Of a DNA stretch of 64,000 bases, positions 23,244-30,564 are shown piece by piece. The notes under the pieces were generated by a model, which worked only from the letters and a program-made list of their open reading frames with translations, was not told where the DNA came from and searched no databases. Source of the stretch: Neobacillus drentensis (GTDB taxonomy: Bacteria > Bacillota > Bacilli > Bacillales > Cytobacillaceae); assembly GCF_021560175.1 (NCBI RefSeq), contig NZ_CP091110.1:6121001-6185000 (forward strand). The letters are read 5' to 3'. The position numbers and the translations under genes were made by a program. How positions within the stretch are numbered: the stretch's first letter is position 1; each line of letters starts with the position of its first letter.

Positions 23244-24845
23244 CTACCTAGTTGAAACTAATTCAGGTTCGTTTCTAGTTGCTTTTTTCTCTTCAATAAT
23301 AGCCTTCAATTTACCCCAGTTTTCTTGGAACATGGCTGCATCCATTTCTTTTAGGTCTGCAGAAATAACCGGGGTAAACTCCATTTGATCCAATATGTCT
23401 TTCTGTAGATCCATACCTGGTGCCATTTCCGTTAATGTAACTCTACCGTCAATCAATTCAAATACGGCACGCTCAGTTACATAAACGACTGGCTGATTGA
23501 TTTGTGAAGCATATGAACCACTAAACGTAATTTGCTGAACCTTTTTAATAAATTTCTTTGCTTTTCCTTCTTGTAAAATTTGCAATTTGCCATCCTCGAC
23601 TTTTACTTGAAGACCACCTGCTGTAAACGTTCCAGCAAAGACTAGTTTTTTAGCAGATTGAGAAATATTAATGAATCCGCCGCAGCCAGCTACACGAGTA
23701 CCAAATTTGCTGACATTTACGTTGCCATATTCGTCAGTCTGTGCCAATCCAAGAACGGACAAGTCAATACCACCGCCATCATAAAAATCAAATTGAGAGT
23801 CATGGTCGACAATCGCTTCTGAGTTATAGGCATGACCGAAGTCCTTCAACCCGGCTGGAACACCGCCAATCGAACCTGCTTCGGTTGTAAGCATCAATTG
23901 ATCGCTTACCTCTTCTTCTGCTGCAACTGTTCCAACACAAACAGGTATTCCTACACCAAGATTTAAGATGGTATTAGGCTTTAGTTCAGCAGCTGAACGG
24001 CGTGCAATGACTTTCCGCTCATCAAGTGGAAGGGCTTCAATTCCTTCAACAGGAACTTTGACCTGCCCAGAAAATGCTGGGTTATAGTAGGTATTCTCTG
24101 TTTGGAAATGATTTTCTGGTTTAGCAACAACAATATAATCAACTAAAATTCCCGGTACTTTGATATCCTTTGGATTCAATGTGCCATTTTTTGCAACGGT
24201 CTCGACTTGCGCAATGACAATACCGCCGGAATTGTGGACAGCTTGTGCAACTGGGAGAACCTCCATATGCAATCCTTCTTTTTCAAGGGTTAAATTACCG
24301 TTCTCATCTGCTACTGTGCCGCGGATTAGTCCTACCTGGATCGGAAATGATTTATAAAATAACCACTCGTCCCCTTCAATTTCTATGATTTTGACGATGT
24401 CTTCTCTAGTAGAAGCTGACATCTTTCCTCCTTCGACGCGGGGGTCGACAAATGTTCCCATGCCAACCTTTGTAATCACACCAGGTCGTTTTGCGGCAAT
24501 TTCCCTGTATAGCTGAGTAATGACACCTTGTGGCAGGTTGTATGCTTCACATTTGTCTTCCTCTATTAATCTCGCCATGCCTGGAGAGGCAATCGCAATT
24601 CCGCCAATCCAGCGTTTTATTAGTCCTTCATAACCTAGGTGGCTCATCCCTTTATCGCGGCGATTACCAACTGCACTAGAGTGCATAATTGTTAAATTCT
24701 TAGGGTGACCCGTTTGTAAAAAACGTTCTTCAATCGAAATTCCCATCTCCTCTGCCCAGCAAGATAATCCGAATCCTGTAGCTGCAACTGTATCTCCATC
24801 CTTGATCAGCTCGGCAGCTTTAACCGCTGAAATTACTTTTGACAT
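23244..24845 (-). CDS. Acyl-CoA:acetate/propionate CoA-transferase-like
   Basis: This 533-residue protein fuses the alpha and beta halves of a family I CoA-transferase, as in propionate CoA-transferase and E. coli YdiF. The first half has VAATGFGLSCWAEEM and GYEGLIKRWIGGIA; the second has LNLGVGIPVCVG and the catalytic LTTEAGSIGGVPAG, with Glu near residue 322. It transfers CoA between short-chain acids. It is the first gene of the operon; ATG at 24845 has AAGGAGTG upstream. The promoter region carries three perfect TGTGA-N6-TCACA palindromes, so it is likely controlled by an Fnr/CRP-family protein. The exact acid pair cannot be read from sequence. Confidence 0.92.
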   Translation of the reverse strand: MSKVISAVKAAELIKDGDTVAATGFGLSCWAEEMGISIEERFLQTGHPKNLTIMHSSAVGNRRDKGMSHLGYEGLIKRWIGGIAIASPGMARLIEEDKCEAYNLPQGVITQLYREIAAKRPGVITKVGMGTFVDPRVEGGKMSASTREDIVKIIEIEGDEWLFYKSFPIQVGLIRGTVADENGNLTLEKEGLHMEVLPVAQAVHNSGGIVIAQVETVAKNGTLNPKDIKVPGILVDYIVVAKPENHFQTENTYYNPAFSGQVKVPVEGIEALPLDERKVIARRSAAELKPNTILNLGVGIPVCVGTVAAEEEVSDQLMLTTEAGSIGGVPAGLKDFGHAYNSEAIVDHDSQFDFYDGGGIDLSVLGLAQTDEYGNVNVSKFGTRVAGCGGFINISQSAKKLVFAGTFTAGGLQVKVEDGKLQILQEGKAKKFIKKVQQITFSGSYASQINQPVVYVTERAVFELIDGRVTLTEMAPGMDLQKDILDQMEFTPVISADLKEMDAAMFQENWGKLKAIIEEKKATRNEPELVSTR

Positions 24846-24867
24846 ATCTGTTCACTCCTTGATATTA

Positions 24868-24887
24868 CTTGTGAATAATTTCACAAG
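24868..24887. promoter_or_regulatory. Fnr/CRP-type palindrome 1
   Basis: CTTGTGAATAATTTCACAAG has 8-bp arms and a perfect TGTGA-N6-TCACA core. It lies only about 25 bp before the CoA-transferase start, so if bound it would act near or after transcription start. Confidence 0.75.
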
Positions 24888-24930
24888 AAGAGGTATAAAT
24901 AACTGCCTTAATGTTGATAGGCATAAAGTA

Positions 24931-24950
24931 TTTGTGAATTTTTTCACAAG
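24931..24950. promoter_or_regulatory. Fnr/CRP-type palindrome 2
   Basis: TTTGTGAATTTTTTCACAAG contains a perfect TGTGA-N6-TCACA core. Its centre is 63 bp from that of palindrome 1. Confidence 0.75.
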
Positions 24951-24996
24951 ATTGCTGAAAAATTTTTTTGATTAGTAACAAAGTGTTATAGATTCG

Positions 24997-25016
24997 CTTG
25001 TGAATCATTTCACATT
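24997..25016. promoter_or_regulatory. Fnr/CRP-type palindrome 3
   Basis: CTTGTGAATCATTTCACATT contains a perfect TGTGA-N6-TCACA core. Its centre is 66 bp from that of palindrome 2, so the three sites are spaced by about six helical turns each. Confidence 0.75.
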
Positions 25017-25430
25017 TACATCCTATGATAAAAAAAATCGACGGTCAAGCAGGTAAATGGGGCGTAAAAATTGCTTCTATACTGTGGTTTTTTTGCGACT
25101 TATGATAGTAGGGACCTTCTTTTTCAGTTGGTCTATCTACAAAGTAAAAACTGTCGCAGAAATATTGCTTGTTCTCCTTAGGCTTATTAAATCCAGCCCC
25201 AATTAAACTATTGCAAAAAAGCTACATCATTAACTTAAAATTTACTTATCCTATATTTTTTTAACCTGATTCATAAGCTCATATGAAAGAACAACCGCCA
25301 AAAAAGTTTTAAAAAATTTTTCCGAGCCTCCTTCTATTAAAATTCGCAATAATACAACAACCTAATTAAAAGAAAAATAACCTATTAAAAGTTACGAAAC
25401 TATTTATTTGAATATATTTAAAATTCCCTA

Positions 25431-25487
25431 TTGAAAGTTATGTAATGTTTAATTATAATACAAGACATAACAAATAAAACGTTTTCA
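25431..25487 (+). promoter_or_regulatory. frlA promoter with operator repeat and cre-like site
   Basis: TTGAAA (25431-25436), a 17-bp spacer and TATAAT (25454-25459) form a good sigma-A promoter. Bases 25453-25477 are identical to 27285-27309 upstream of frlB; after the -10 they include ACAAGACATAACAAATA, the likely FrlR (GntR) operator. A cre-like ATAAAACGTTTTCA (25474-25487; 12 of 14 consensus positions) overlaps the downstream end and would allow CcpA repression. Confidence 0.75.
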
Positions 25488-25607
25488 AATTAAAAAGGGG
25501 CTGATAAATGAGATCTGCGGGATGAACATCACTTGGTACATTCAGTAAATCATTGAAAAAAGTAAAGGAATTGGGAATCTTAGAATCTGGATTTGGAGGA
25601 ACTCTTA

Positions 25608-26951
25608 ATGAGTAATGGCACTCTTACAAGAAAACTGGGTTTTTGGTCTGCTCTAGCGATTGCGGTTGGAACTACTGTTGGGTCAGGTATCTTTGTCTCA
25701 TCCGGTGATGTTGCAAAAGCAGCAGGAACTCCATCTATTTCAATTTTAGCCTGGATTATCGGCGGCCTGATCGCCATACCGCAAGTAATGGTATTAGCAG
25801 AGTTATCCACTGCTTATCCTGAAAATGGAAGCGGTTACGTATATCTGAATAAAGCCGGTTGGAGACCTCTTGCGTTTCTATACGGTTGGGCGACGTTCTG
25901 GGCGTTAGATCCCCCTTCCATTTCTATTATGGCTTTAGCAATTGTTTCTTACCTTGCTAGCTTTTTTCCTTTCTTTTCTGGTATAGCCGGTAAGTTGCTA
26001 GGGGTTGCGATCATCTTAGTCATTACCTCCATCCATTATCGAAGTGTAAAAGAAGGTGGACTATTCCAAGTTATTATTACTGCTGTTAAGATCATTCCTT
26101 TTATTATTGTCATTGTTTTAGGGTTGATGTATATGAAAGCTGGTAATTTTTCATATGTACCTGCGCATGGAGCTGTAAAAACAAGTTTAATCGGAGGCGT
26201 ATCCGCAACTACTTGGGCTTACACAGGGATGGCAGCGATTTGCTTTATGGCTGGCGAATTTAAAAACCCTGGAAAAATACTCCCACGTGCACTCATTAGC
26301 TCGGTATTCATTGTACTAGCTTTGTACACCTTGCTGGCCATTTGTGTCATCGGCTTAATGCCGTTTGATAAATTAATTCATTCAAATGCTGCTGTTTCAG
26401 AGGCAGTGAGTTATATTCCAGGTCTTTCTCACATTGCTTCTTCCTTTGTCGCAATTACTGCCATTATTGTTATTCTCGGATCATTAAGCTCTTGTATTAT
26501 GTTTCAACCTCGTTTGGAATATGCGATGGCAAAAGATGGCCTATTTTTTCAACGGTTTGCTAAGGTCCATCCAAAATATGAAACTCCTAGTTTTTCAATT
26601 ATTATTCAGGTTACGTATGCTTGTATTCTCGTGTTTATGAGTAATTTAACAGCCCTACTTGGGTACTTCACACTCATTCAGCTTGTTATTAATATTTTGG
26701 ACTTTGCTGCTGTATACAAATGCCGTAAACGGGCTGATTATAACCCAATCTATCGTATGCCAATGTGGAAATTAACTACTATTTTAGCCATCCTTGGTGC
26801 TTCATGGCTTGCTTGGGGAACCTTCACTTGGGCTCCTTGGCAAGGTATGATTGCAGCGTTTATTGTGATTGCAACCGGACTTCCTGTTTACTATTACTGG
26901 AATAAAAGGTATGGGTCCGCAAGTAGCAAGGGCAATGATGTAGTGGCATGA
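25608..26951 (+). CDS. frlA: APC family permease, FrlA-like fructoselysine transporter
   Basis: This 447-residue protein has 12 membrane helices. The APC start is GFWSALAIAVGTTVGSGIFVSSGDVAKAAGTPSISILAWIIGG, with the conserved GSGIF helix break, and GVSATTWAYTGMAAICFMAGEFKNPGK comes mid-protein. It stands before SIS deglycase, PfkB kinase and GntR genes, the E. coli frlA-frlB-frlD-frlR order, which supports uptake of fructoselysine or psicoselysine. ATG at 25608 is supported by GGAGG 8 nt upstream; the in-frame ATG at 25593 is not. It ends in its own terminator, and frlB has a second promoter of the same class. Other amino-acid substrates remain possible. Confidence 0.8.
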   Translation: MSNGTLTRKLGFWSALAIAVGTTVGSGIFVSSGDVAKAAGTPSISILAWIIGGLIAIPQVMVLAELSTAYPENGSGYVYLNKAGWRPLAFLYGWATFWALDPPSISIMALAIVSYLASFFPFFSGIAGKLLGVAIILVITSIHYRSVKEGGLFQVIITAVKIIPFIIVIVLGLMYMKAGNFSYVPAHGAVKTSLIGGVSATTWAYTGMAAICFMAGEFKNPGKILPRALISSVFIVLALYTLLAICVIGLMPFDKLIHSNAAVSEAVSYIPGLSHIASSFVAITAIIVILGSLSSCIMFQPRLEYAMAKDGLFFQRFAKVHPKYETPSFSIIIQVTYACILVFMSNLTALLGYFTLIQLVINILDFAAVYKCRKRADYNPIYRMPMWKLTTILAILGASWLAWGTFTWAPWQGMIAAFIVIATGLPVYYYWNKRYGSASSKGNDVVA

Positions 26952-26958
26952 CTTGATT

Positions 26959-26993
26959 AATAGGAAGTTAGATCCAAATACTAACTTCCTATT
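26959..26993 (+). terminator. Intrinsic terminator of frlA
   Basis: A perfect 13-bp stem AATAGGAAGTTAG/CTAACTTCCTATT (26959-26971 with 26981-26993) is followed by TTT. It starts 8 bp after the frlA stop. Confidence 0.85.
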
Positions 26994-27002
26994 TTTGGGG
27001 CT

Positions 27003-27237
27003 GTGTTAATCTTGAATGTTGATTTCCGCTCCAGGCGGCTTCGCTTTCCGCGGGCGTGCCGGGGAGCCTCCTCGGCGCACTTGCGCCTGTGGGGTCTCCC
27101 CTAGCCCGTACTCCCGCAGGACTTTGGATTTGCATCCTTGAATCCGCCCACGCACGAAGGAAATGCGATAGCATTTTCGAGGAGTCTTCGCCGCCTTCCG
27201 CTCCAATCAACTTGCTAAAAATCAACAATTGCCTTTA
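27003..27237. repeat. Interspersed GC-rich repeat element (TTTCCGCTCCAGGCGGCTTCG type)
   Basis: About 235 bases of GC-rich sequence start near TTGATTTCCGCTCCAGGCGG and end near CGCCTTCCGCTCCAATCAAC. GATTTCCGCTCCA and the end CCGCTCCAATCAA match the termini of a repeat I know from many Bacillus genomes. Inner segments such as GGGGAGCCTCCTCGGCGC contain short inverted repeats. It sits between frlA and frlB, splitting what is one operon in other species. Confidence 0.7.
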
Positions 27238-27262
27238 ACACAGCCATTTTTTCAAATACACA

Positions 27263-27309
27263 TTGCACATTTTGTTGTAACTGGTTATAATACAAGACAT
27301 AACAAATAA
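27263..27309 (+). promoter_or_regulatory. frlB promoter with FrlR operator repeat
   Basis: TTGCAC (27263-27268), a 17-bp spacer and TATAAT (27286-27291). Bases 27285-27309 repeat the frlA operator region exactly, so both promoters are probably controlled by the same GntR regulator encoded downstream. Confidence 0.78.
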
Positions 27310-27343
27310 GATTTTTCCACCATATAAAAGGAGGACCAAGTCC

Positions 27344-28357
27344 ATGTTGAAATTTGATGAAGAATTATTCCTTACGCTAGTTGAAAAAGAGGGCCTTGCA
27401 TTTAGAGGGGAAATTGAAAGTTTTGTTGATGAAATTTGCCAAAAAGGCTACAAGAACATTTTCCTAATCGGTGCAGGCGGAACCATTGCCATGATGTATC
27501 CTTATGAATATATTCTAAAATCAAACTCTACGATTGACGTTCATGCAGAAATTGCAGCGGAGTTTATGGTTATGAACCATAAGCATTTTAGTAAAGATTC
27601 CGTTTGTATCTTTACCTCTGTTTCTGGAACAACGAAGGAGACCCTTGCCGCTGCCGAGTATTGTAAAGAAAAAGGAGCGACAACCATTGCTTTAGTCGCA
27701 GAACCGTATACACCATTAACAAAAATGGTCGACTACTGTATCACTACAGGTTCAGAAAAACACTCTTTTGATACTTTTTATCTGCTTCTCTACATGGTTA
27801 TCTTCCGATTTATGTATAACCATGATGAATTTCCTCAATATGAGCAATTTACGAAGGAAGTTAATTTACTCCCACGTGCCATTCTGAATGCTGTTAAATC
27901 TTTTGATCGACAAGCAGAAGAATTTGCAATCAAACATAAAGATACAGATTATCATATGATGGTGGGTTCCGGTAATTTATGGGGAAATACTTATTGCTAT
28001 GCGATGTGTGTTTTAGAGGAAATGCAATGGATCCATGCTAAATCCATTCATGCTGCTGAGTTTTTCCACGGTACGCTTGAACTTGTCGTCGAGGATACAA
28101 GTGTAATTTTACTTAAGGGGGAAGATGAAACAAGGCCTCTTATCGATCGTGTAGAAAGATTTGTTGAAAGTATAACCAAGAATGTAACGATTATTGATAC
28201 AAAAGATTTCGAGATGGAAGGGATCAGCGAGGAATTTCGAAAACACTTTGCTGTCAGCATTAATTGGTCCGTTTTAAGCAGGATCAGTGTTTATCTTGAG
28301 CGTGAACGGAACCATTCGTTAGAGCTTAGAAGATACTATCGCCAAATGGAATATTAG
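27344..28357 (+). CDS. frlB: FrlB-like sugar-amine-6-phosphate deglycase (SIS domain)
   Basis: This 337-residue protein has two SIS domains: IFLIGAGGTIAMMYPYEYIL (about 38-57), SVCIFTSVSGTTKET (phosphosugar Ser/Thr loop), and the second half with MMVGSGNLWG and the catalytic region IHAAEFFHGTLELVVED. The end LRRYYRQMEY matches the RRYYGGLVEY end of E. coli FrlB as I recall it. It would cleave fructoselysine-6-phosphate to lysine and glucose-6-phosphate. ATG at 27344 follows AGGAGG. The related glucoselysine deglycase GfrF is an alternative, but the permease and kinase favour the frl system. Confidence 0.82.
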   Translation: MLKFDEELFLTLVEKEGLAFRGEIESFVDEICQKGYKNIFLIGAGGTIAMMYPYEYILKSNSTIDVHAEIAAEFMVMNHKHFSKDSVCIFTSVSGTTKETLAAAEYCKEKGATTIALVAEPYTPLTKMVDYCITTGSEKHSFDTFYLLLYMVIFRFMYNHDEFPQYEQFTKEVNLLPRAILNAVKSFDRQAEEFAIKHKDTDYHMMVGSGNLWGNTYCYAMCVLEEMQWIHAKSIHAAEFFHGTLELVVEDTSVILLKGEDETRPLIDRVERFVESITKNVTIIDTKDFEMEGISEEFRKHFAVSINWSVLSRISVYLERERNHSLELRRYYRQMEY

Positions 28358-28368
28358 AAATGATGAAT

Positions 28369-28388
28369 GAGCACTACTCGTAGTGCTC
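28369..28388 (+). other. Intercistronic hairpin between frlB and frlD
   Basis: A GAGCACTAC/GTAGTGCTC stem (28369-28377 with 28380-28388) is followed by GTTTCTTCTT. The T-tract is interrupted, so it is more likely an mRNA processing or stability hairpin, or a leaky terminator, than a full stop. Confidence 0.5.
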
Positions 28389-28424
28389 GTTTCTTCTTAA
28401 AAAAGGAAAAGTGGGGATATAACA

Positions 28425-29207
28425 ATGAAAATAGCTGCTGTCGGAGATAACTGCATGGATGTTTATCTAGCAAACGGGAAGGCCTATCCTGGAGGAAATC
28501 CCGTCAATGTTGCTGTCTATTTAAAAGGCTTAGGTGCTGAATCGTCCTATATTGGCTGGGTTGGGTCTGATTCATACGGTAATGAAATGATTCGTGCAAT
28601 TCAACTCAAGGGTGTAGATACCACTCATCTTTCTCAAAAGGAAGGTAAAACAGCGGTCACCTATGTTGAATTAGTTGACAATGATCGCAACTTTGGAGAA
28701 TACGTTGAAGGTGTAATGGCTGACTTTACCTTAACCCCGGAAGAAATTATTTTTATCGGAACACACAAATGCGTACATGCTGGAATTTGGGGACATGTGG
28801 AGCACTATTATCCTGCATTTAAAGAAATGGGGCTGCTTACTTCATTTGATTTTTCAAACCAATTAGATGATCCCCTTGTAAAAACCTTACCACCGTTTGT
28901 CGATTATGCCTTTTTTTCCTATACAGAAGATGATGCCTATATACGTCAGTATTTAGAGGAAATTATAAGCCTTGGTTCAAAAGTTGCTGTGGCAACATTA
29001 GGCGAAAATGGTTCTCTTGCCTATGATGGGCAGCAATATTACCAATATGGTGTGATAGAAGAGAATGTAGTTGATACAATGGGAGCAGGAGACTCTTTTA
29101 TTTCAGGTTTTATTTATGGAATATTGAAAGGCTGTACCATTAACGAATGCTTACAGTTCGGTACGGAAACAGCTGCAAAAACGATTCAATATTTCGGTGC
29201 ATGGTGA
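28425..29207 (+). CDS. frlD: FrlD-like PfkB family fructoselysine kinase
   Basis: This 260-residue PfkB/ribokinase-fold enzyme has the family length of FrlD. The N-terminal sugar site is GDNCMDVYL...AYPGGNPVNVAVYLKGLG, the lid region is GKTAVTYVEL, and the C-terminal ATP/anion-hole motif is DTMGAGDSFISGF with catalytic Asp near 222. It phosphorylates the sugar moiety of fructoselysine so that FrlB can split it. It starts with ATG 67 bp after frlB, behind GGGGATA, with a hairpin in the gap. The regulator follows 66 bp downstream. Confidence 0.82.
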   Translation: MKIAAVGDNCMDVYLANGKAYPGGNPVNVAVYLKGLGAESSYIGWVGSDSYGNEMIRAIQLKGVDTTHLSQKEGKTAVTYVELVDNDRNFGEYVEGVMADFTLTPEEIIFIGTHKCVHAGIWGHVEHYYPAFKEMGLLTSFDFSNQLDDPLVKTLPPFVDYAFFSYTEDDAYIRQYLEEIISLGSKVAVATLGENGSLAYDGQQYYQYGVIEENVVDTMGAGDSFISGFIYGILKGCTINECLQFGTETAAKTIQYFGAW

Positions 29208-29273
29208 CTAGGACTAGGCTATAGATGTATAATAGATAGTAAAATTTATTGTTTGATAAGGATGAAGCAGGTA

Positions 29274-30002
29274 ATGAATTTAAATCCTTCTACCCCCCAG
29301 CCACTCTATATGCAAATAAGGCAAATGTTGAAAAATGATATCCAGCAAGGTAAGTATAAACCAGATGAACAAATCCCAACTGAAGCTGAACTTTGTGAAA
29401 TTTACAATGTAAGCCGGATTACCATCCGAAAGGCAATTGAGGAATTGGTGAAGGATGGTACATTAACACGTATTCCACGGAGAGGAACGTATGTTACCTC
29501 AAAAAAGTTTCATAACGAGTTAATATCTGTAAGCGGATTCTCAGAGTTCAGTCATCAGCTTGGCATGACCCCTAATTCTCGAATTTTAAAAAGTGAGGTC
29601 ATACCTGCAACTGAGGAAATTGCAGAATATCTTAAAATTGAGGAAGGAAGCCCCATTTTGGAACTTGAGCGGCTAATGTATGTAAATGATCGCCCTCTGT
29701 TTTATGATATTGCCCATTTCTCGTTAATTCGATTCCCAGATTTAGAAAAGAAAATTGTTGGAAATGAATCAACCTATAAAATTCTTTTGAACGATTACCA
29801 AACGGAAATTGTCAGTAATGACAAAATTATTGATGTTATCGGTGCTACAAAAGATTATGCTAAATGGTTGGAATGCGATATTGGGGCTAATCTTTTTAAA
29901 ATTTTAAAGATCTCATTCAATGCAGCTGATGAACCTGTCCATCTCTCTACCTTTATGTGTGAAACAAACAAGGTTAAACTTACGGTTCATCGGGCAAAAT
30001 AG
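29274..30002 (+). CDS. frlR: FrlR-like GntR/HutC family regulator
   Basis: This 242-residue regulator has an N-terminal winged helix (PLYMQIRQMLKNDIQQGKYKPDEQIPTEAELCEIYNVSRITIRKAIEELVKDGTLTRIPRRGTYV) and a C-terminal UTRA ligand domain (VSGFSEFSHQLGMTP...ILELERLMYVNDRPLFYDIAHF). Placed at the end of the frl cluster, it is the inferred repressor of both frl promoters, which share a 25-bp operator region. ATG at 29274 gives the usual MNLNPSTPQPLY start; an in-frame TTG at 29253 and ATG at 29262 are alternatives, and the ribosome binding sites do not clearly separate them. Confidence 0.82.
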   Translation: MNLNPSTPQPLYMQIRQMLKNDIQQGKYKPDEQIPTEAELCEIYNVSRITIRKAIEELVKDGTLTRIPRRGTYVTSKKFHNELISVSGFSEFSHQLGMTPNSRILKSEVIPATEEIAEYLKIEEGSPILELERLMYVNDRPLFYDIAHFSLIRFPDLEKKIVGNESTYKILLNDYQTEIVSNDKIIDVIGATKDYAKWLECDIGANLFKILKISFNAADEPVHLSTFMCETNKVKLTVHRAK

Positions 30003-30085
30003 CTCATGTAAGTTTGGTGAAACCTTTTTTATATATTTTTTTAAAATTTCCTCTTGCAATTATTTTTATATACTGCTAACATGAA

Positions 30086-30512
30086 GTAGCATGATTTTGG
30101 AAAGCAAATATTTAAATATATCTGGATCTTTCCAAGCAGATAACCTTGACCACTTCTTTGGAAGTTAAGGCCATACGGACAGCCGGGTCAACTGCCGATT
30201 GGCAACTTTGGTTGCCTTATTGATTGAGTTAAAAGCTCAAATTTTATAAGTTGGTTACTTTACAACCAGTGCACATGCACACAACTTGTGAAACGGTCAA
30301 TAAGAGTGGTAAAAGTGATTATTTGCTATATAGACTCTGATCCTAAAATGATATATGTTAAATATTAAAAAGCTTTCTGCCAAAATGTTTGATGACTTGG
30401 TAGAGTATAGATATGACCTTTTGTCATGGATATACTTGATTTTTAATATTGAATATATCAAAGCAAGTGTTGTGCGCAATTAATTCCTGCGTTTTGCACT
30501 TGCTTTTTTTGT
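30086..30512 (+). ncRNA. Candidate structured leader or non-coding RNA upstream of carboxynorspermidine genes
   Basis: A TTGCAA-17-TAACAT promoter (30054-30059 and 30077-30082) could start an RNA near 30088 that ends at a terminator 53 bp before the next ATG. Readable helices are: TTGGAAAG/CTTTCCAA (30097-30104 with 30128-30135); ACTTC/GAAGT near 30152; GGCAAC/GTTGCC near 30201; TTGAG/CTCAA near 30226; AAGTTG/CAACTT enclosing GGTT/AACC (30248-30297); TGCCAA/TTGGTA (30378-30402); GTATA..ATGAC/GTCAT..TATAC with an internal GA/AG pair (about 30405-30435); and AATATTAAAAA/TTTTTAATATT (30361-30371 with 30440-30450). I match it to no known riboswitch. It may be a cis-regulator of polyamine synthesis or a free RNA. 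Confidence 0.5.
30461..30510 (+). terminator. Terminator just upstream of the polyamine operon
   Basis: A 9-bp stem AAGCAAGTG/CACTTGCTT (30461-30469 with 30497-30505), with a small inner CGCA/TGCG stem, is followed by TTTTTT. Its place, 53 bp before the ATG of the next gene, fits a riboswitch or attenuator expression platform, or the end of a small RNA. Confidence 0.8.
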
Positions 30513-30564
30513 TGTTACGGAATTTAGTTGTGCTAAAAAATTTATTAGGTTAGGAGATAGGAAA

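Larger units (their letters stand above)
24846..25607. other. Divergent intergenic region: three Fnr/CRP-type boxes, then the frlA promoter
   Basis: A 762-bp gap. The left part (24868-25016) holds three identical-class palindromes; the right part (25427-25487) holds the frlA promoter, operator repeat and a cre-like site. Between about 25020 and 25380 I see only AT-rich sequence with no gene. A pair of 18-bp direct repeats CCTATTRAAAGTTAYGWA (25381-25398 and 25427-25444) lies near the promoter; the second covers its -35. Confidence 0.65.
26952..27343. other. Intergenic region: terminator, GC-rich repeat element and frlB promoter
   Basis: Contains the frlA terminator, a roughly 230-bp GC-rich repeat element and the frlB promoter/operator. 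No gene: open frames across the repeat lack ribosome binding sites and family features. Confidence 0.75.
30003..30564. other. Intergenic region holding a structured RNA candidate
   Basis: The 562 bases between frlR and the polyamine genes contain a plausible promoter (30054-30082), a dense series of hairpins and an intrinsic terminator at 30461-30510, treated as one RNA below. No protein gene is seen; the few short frames lack ribosome binding sites. Confidence 0.7.

Noticed and set aside
24846..25430. Sigma-54 promoter for the CoA-transferase operon
   Set aside because: I looked for GG-N10-GC / TGGCAC-N5-TTGC on the minus strand and found no acceptable match, despite the nearby activator.
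26989..27238. Open frames of 60-79 codons across the GC-rich repeat
   Set aside because: They exist because the element is GC-rich; none has a ribosome binding site or a recognisable protein pattern.
30297..30479. A 60-codon minus-strand frame in the structured RNA region
   Set aside because: It lacks a ribosome binding site and promoter, and its sequence is explained by the RNA stems.
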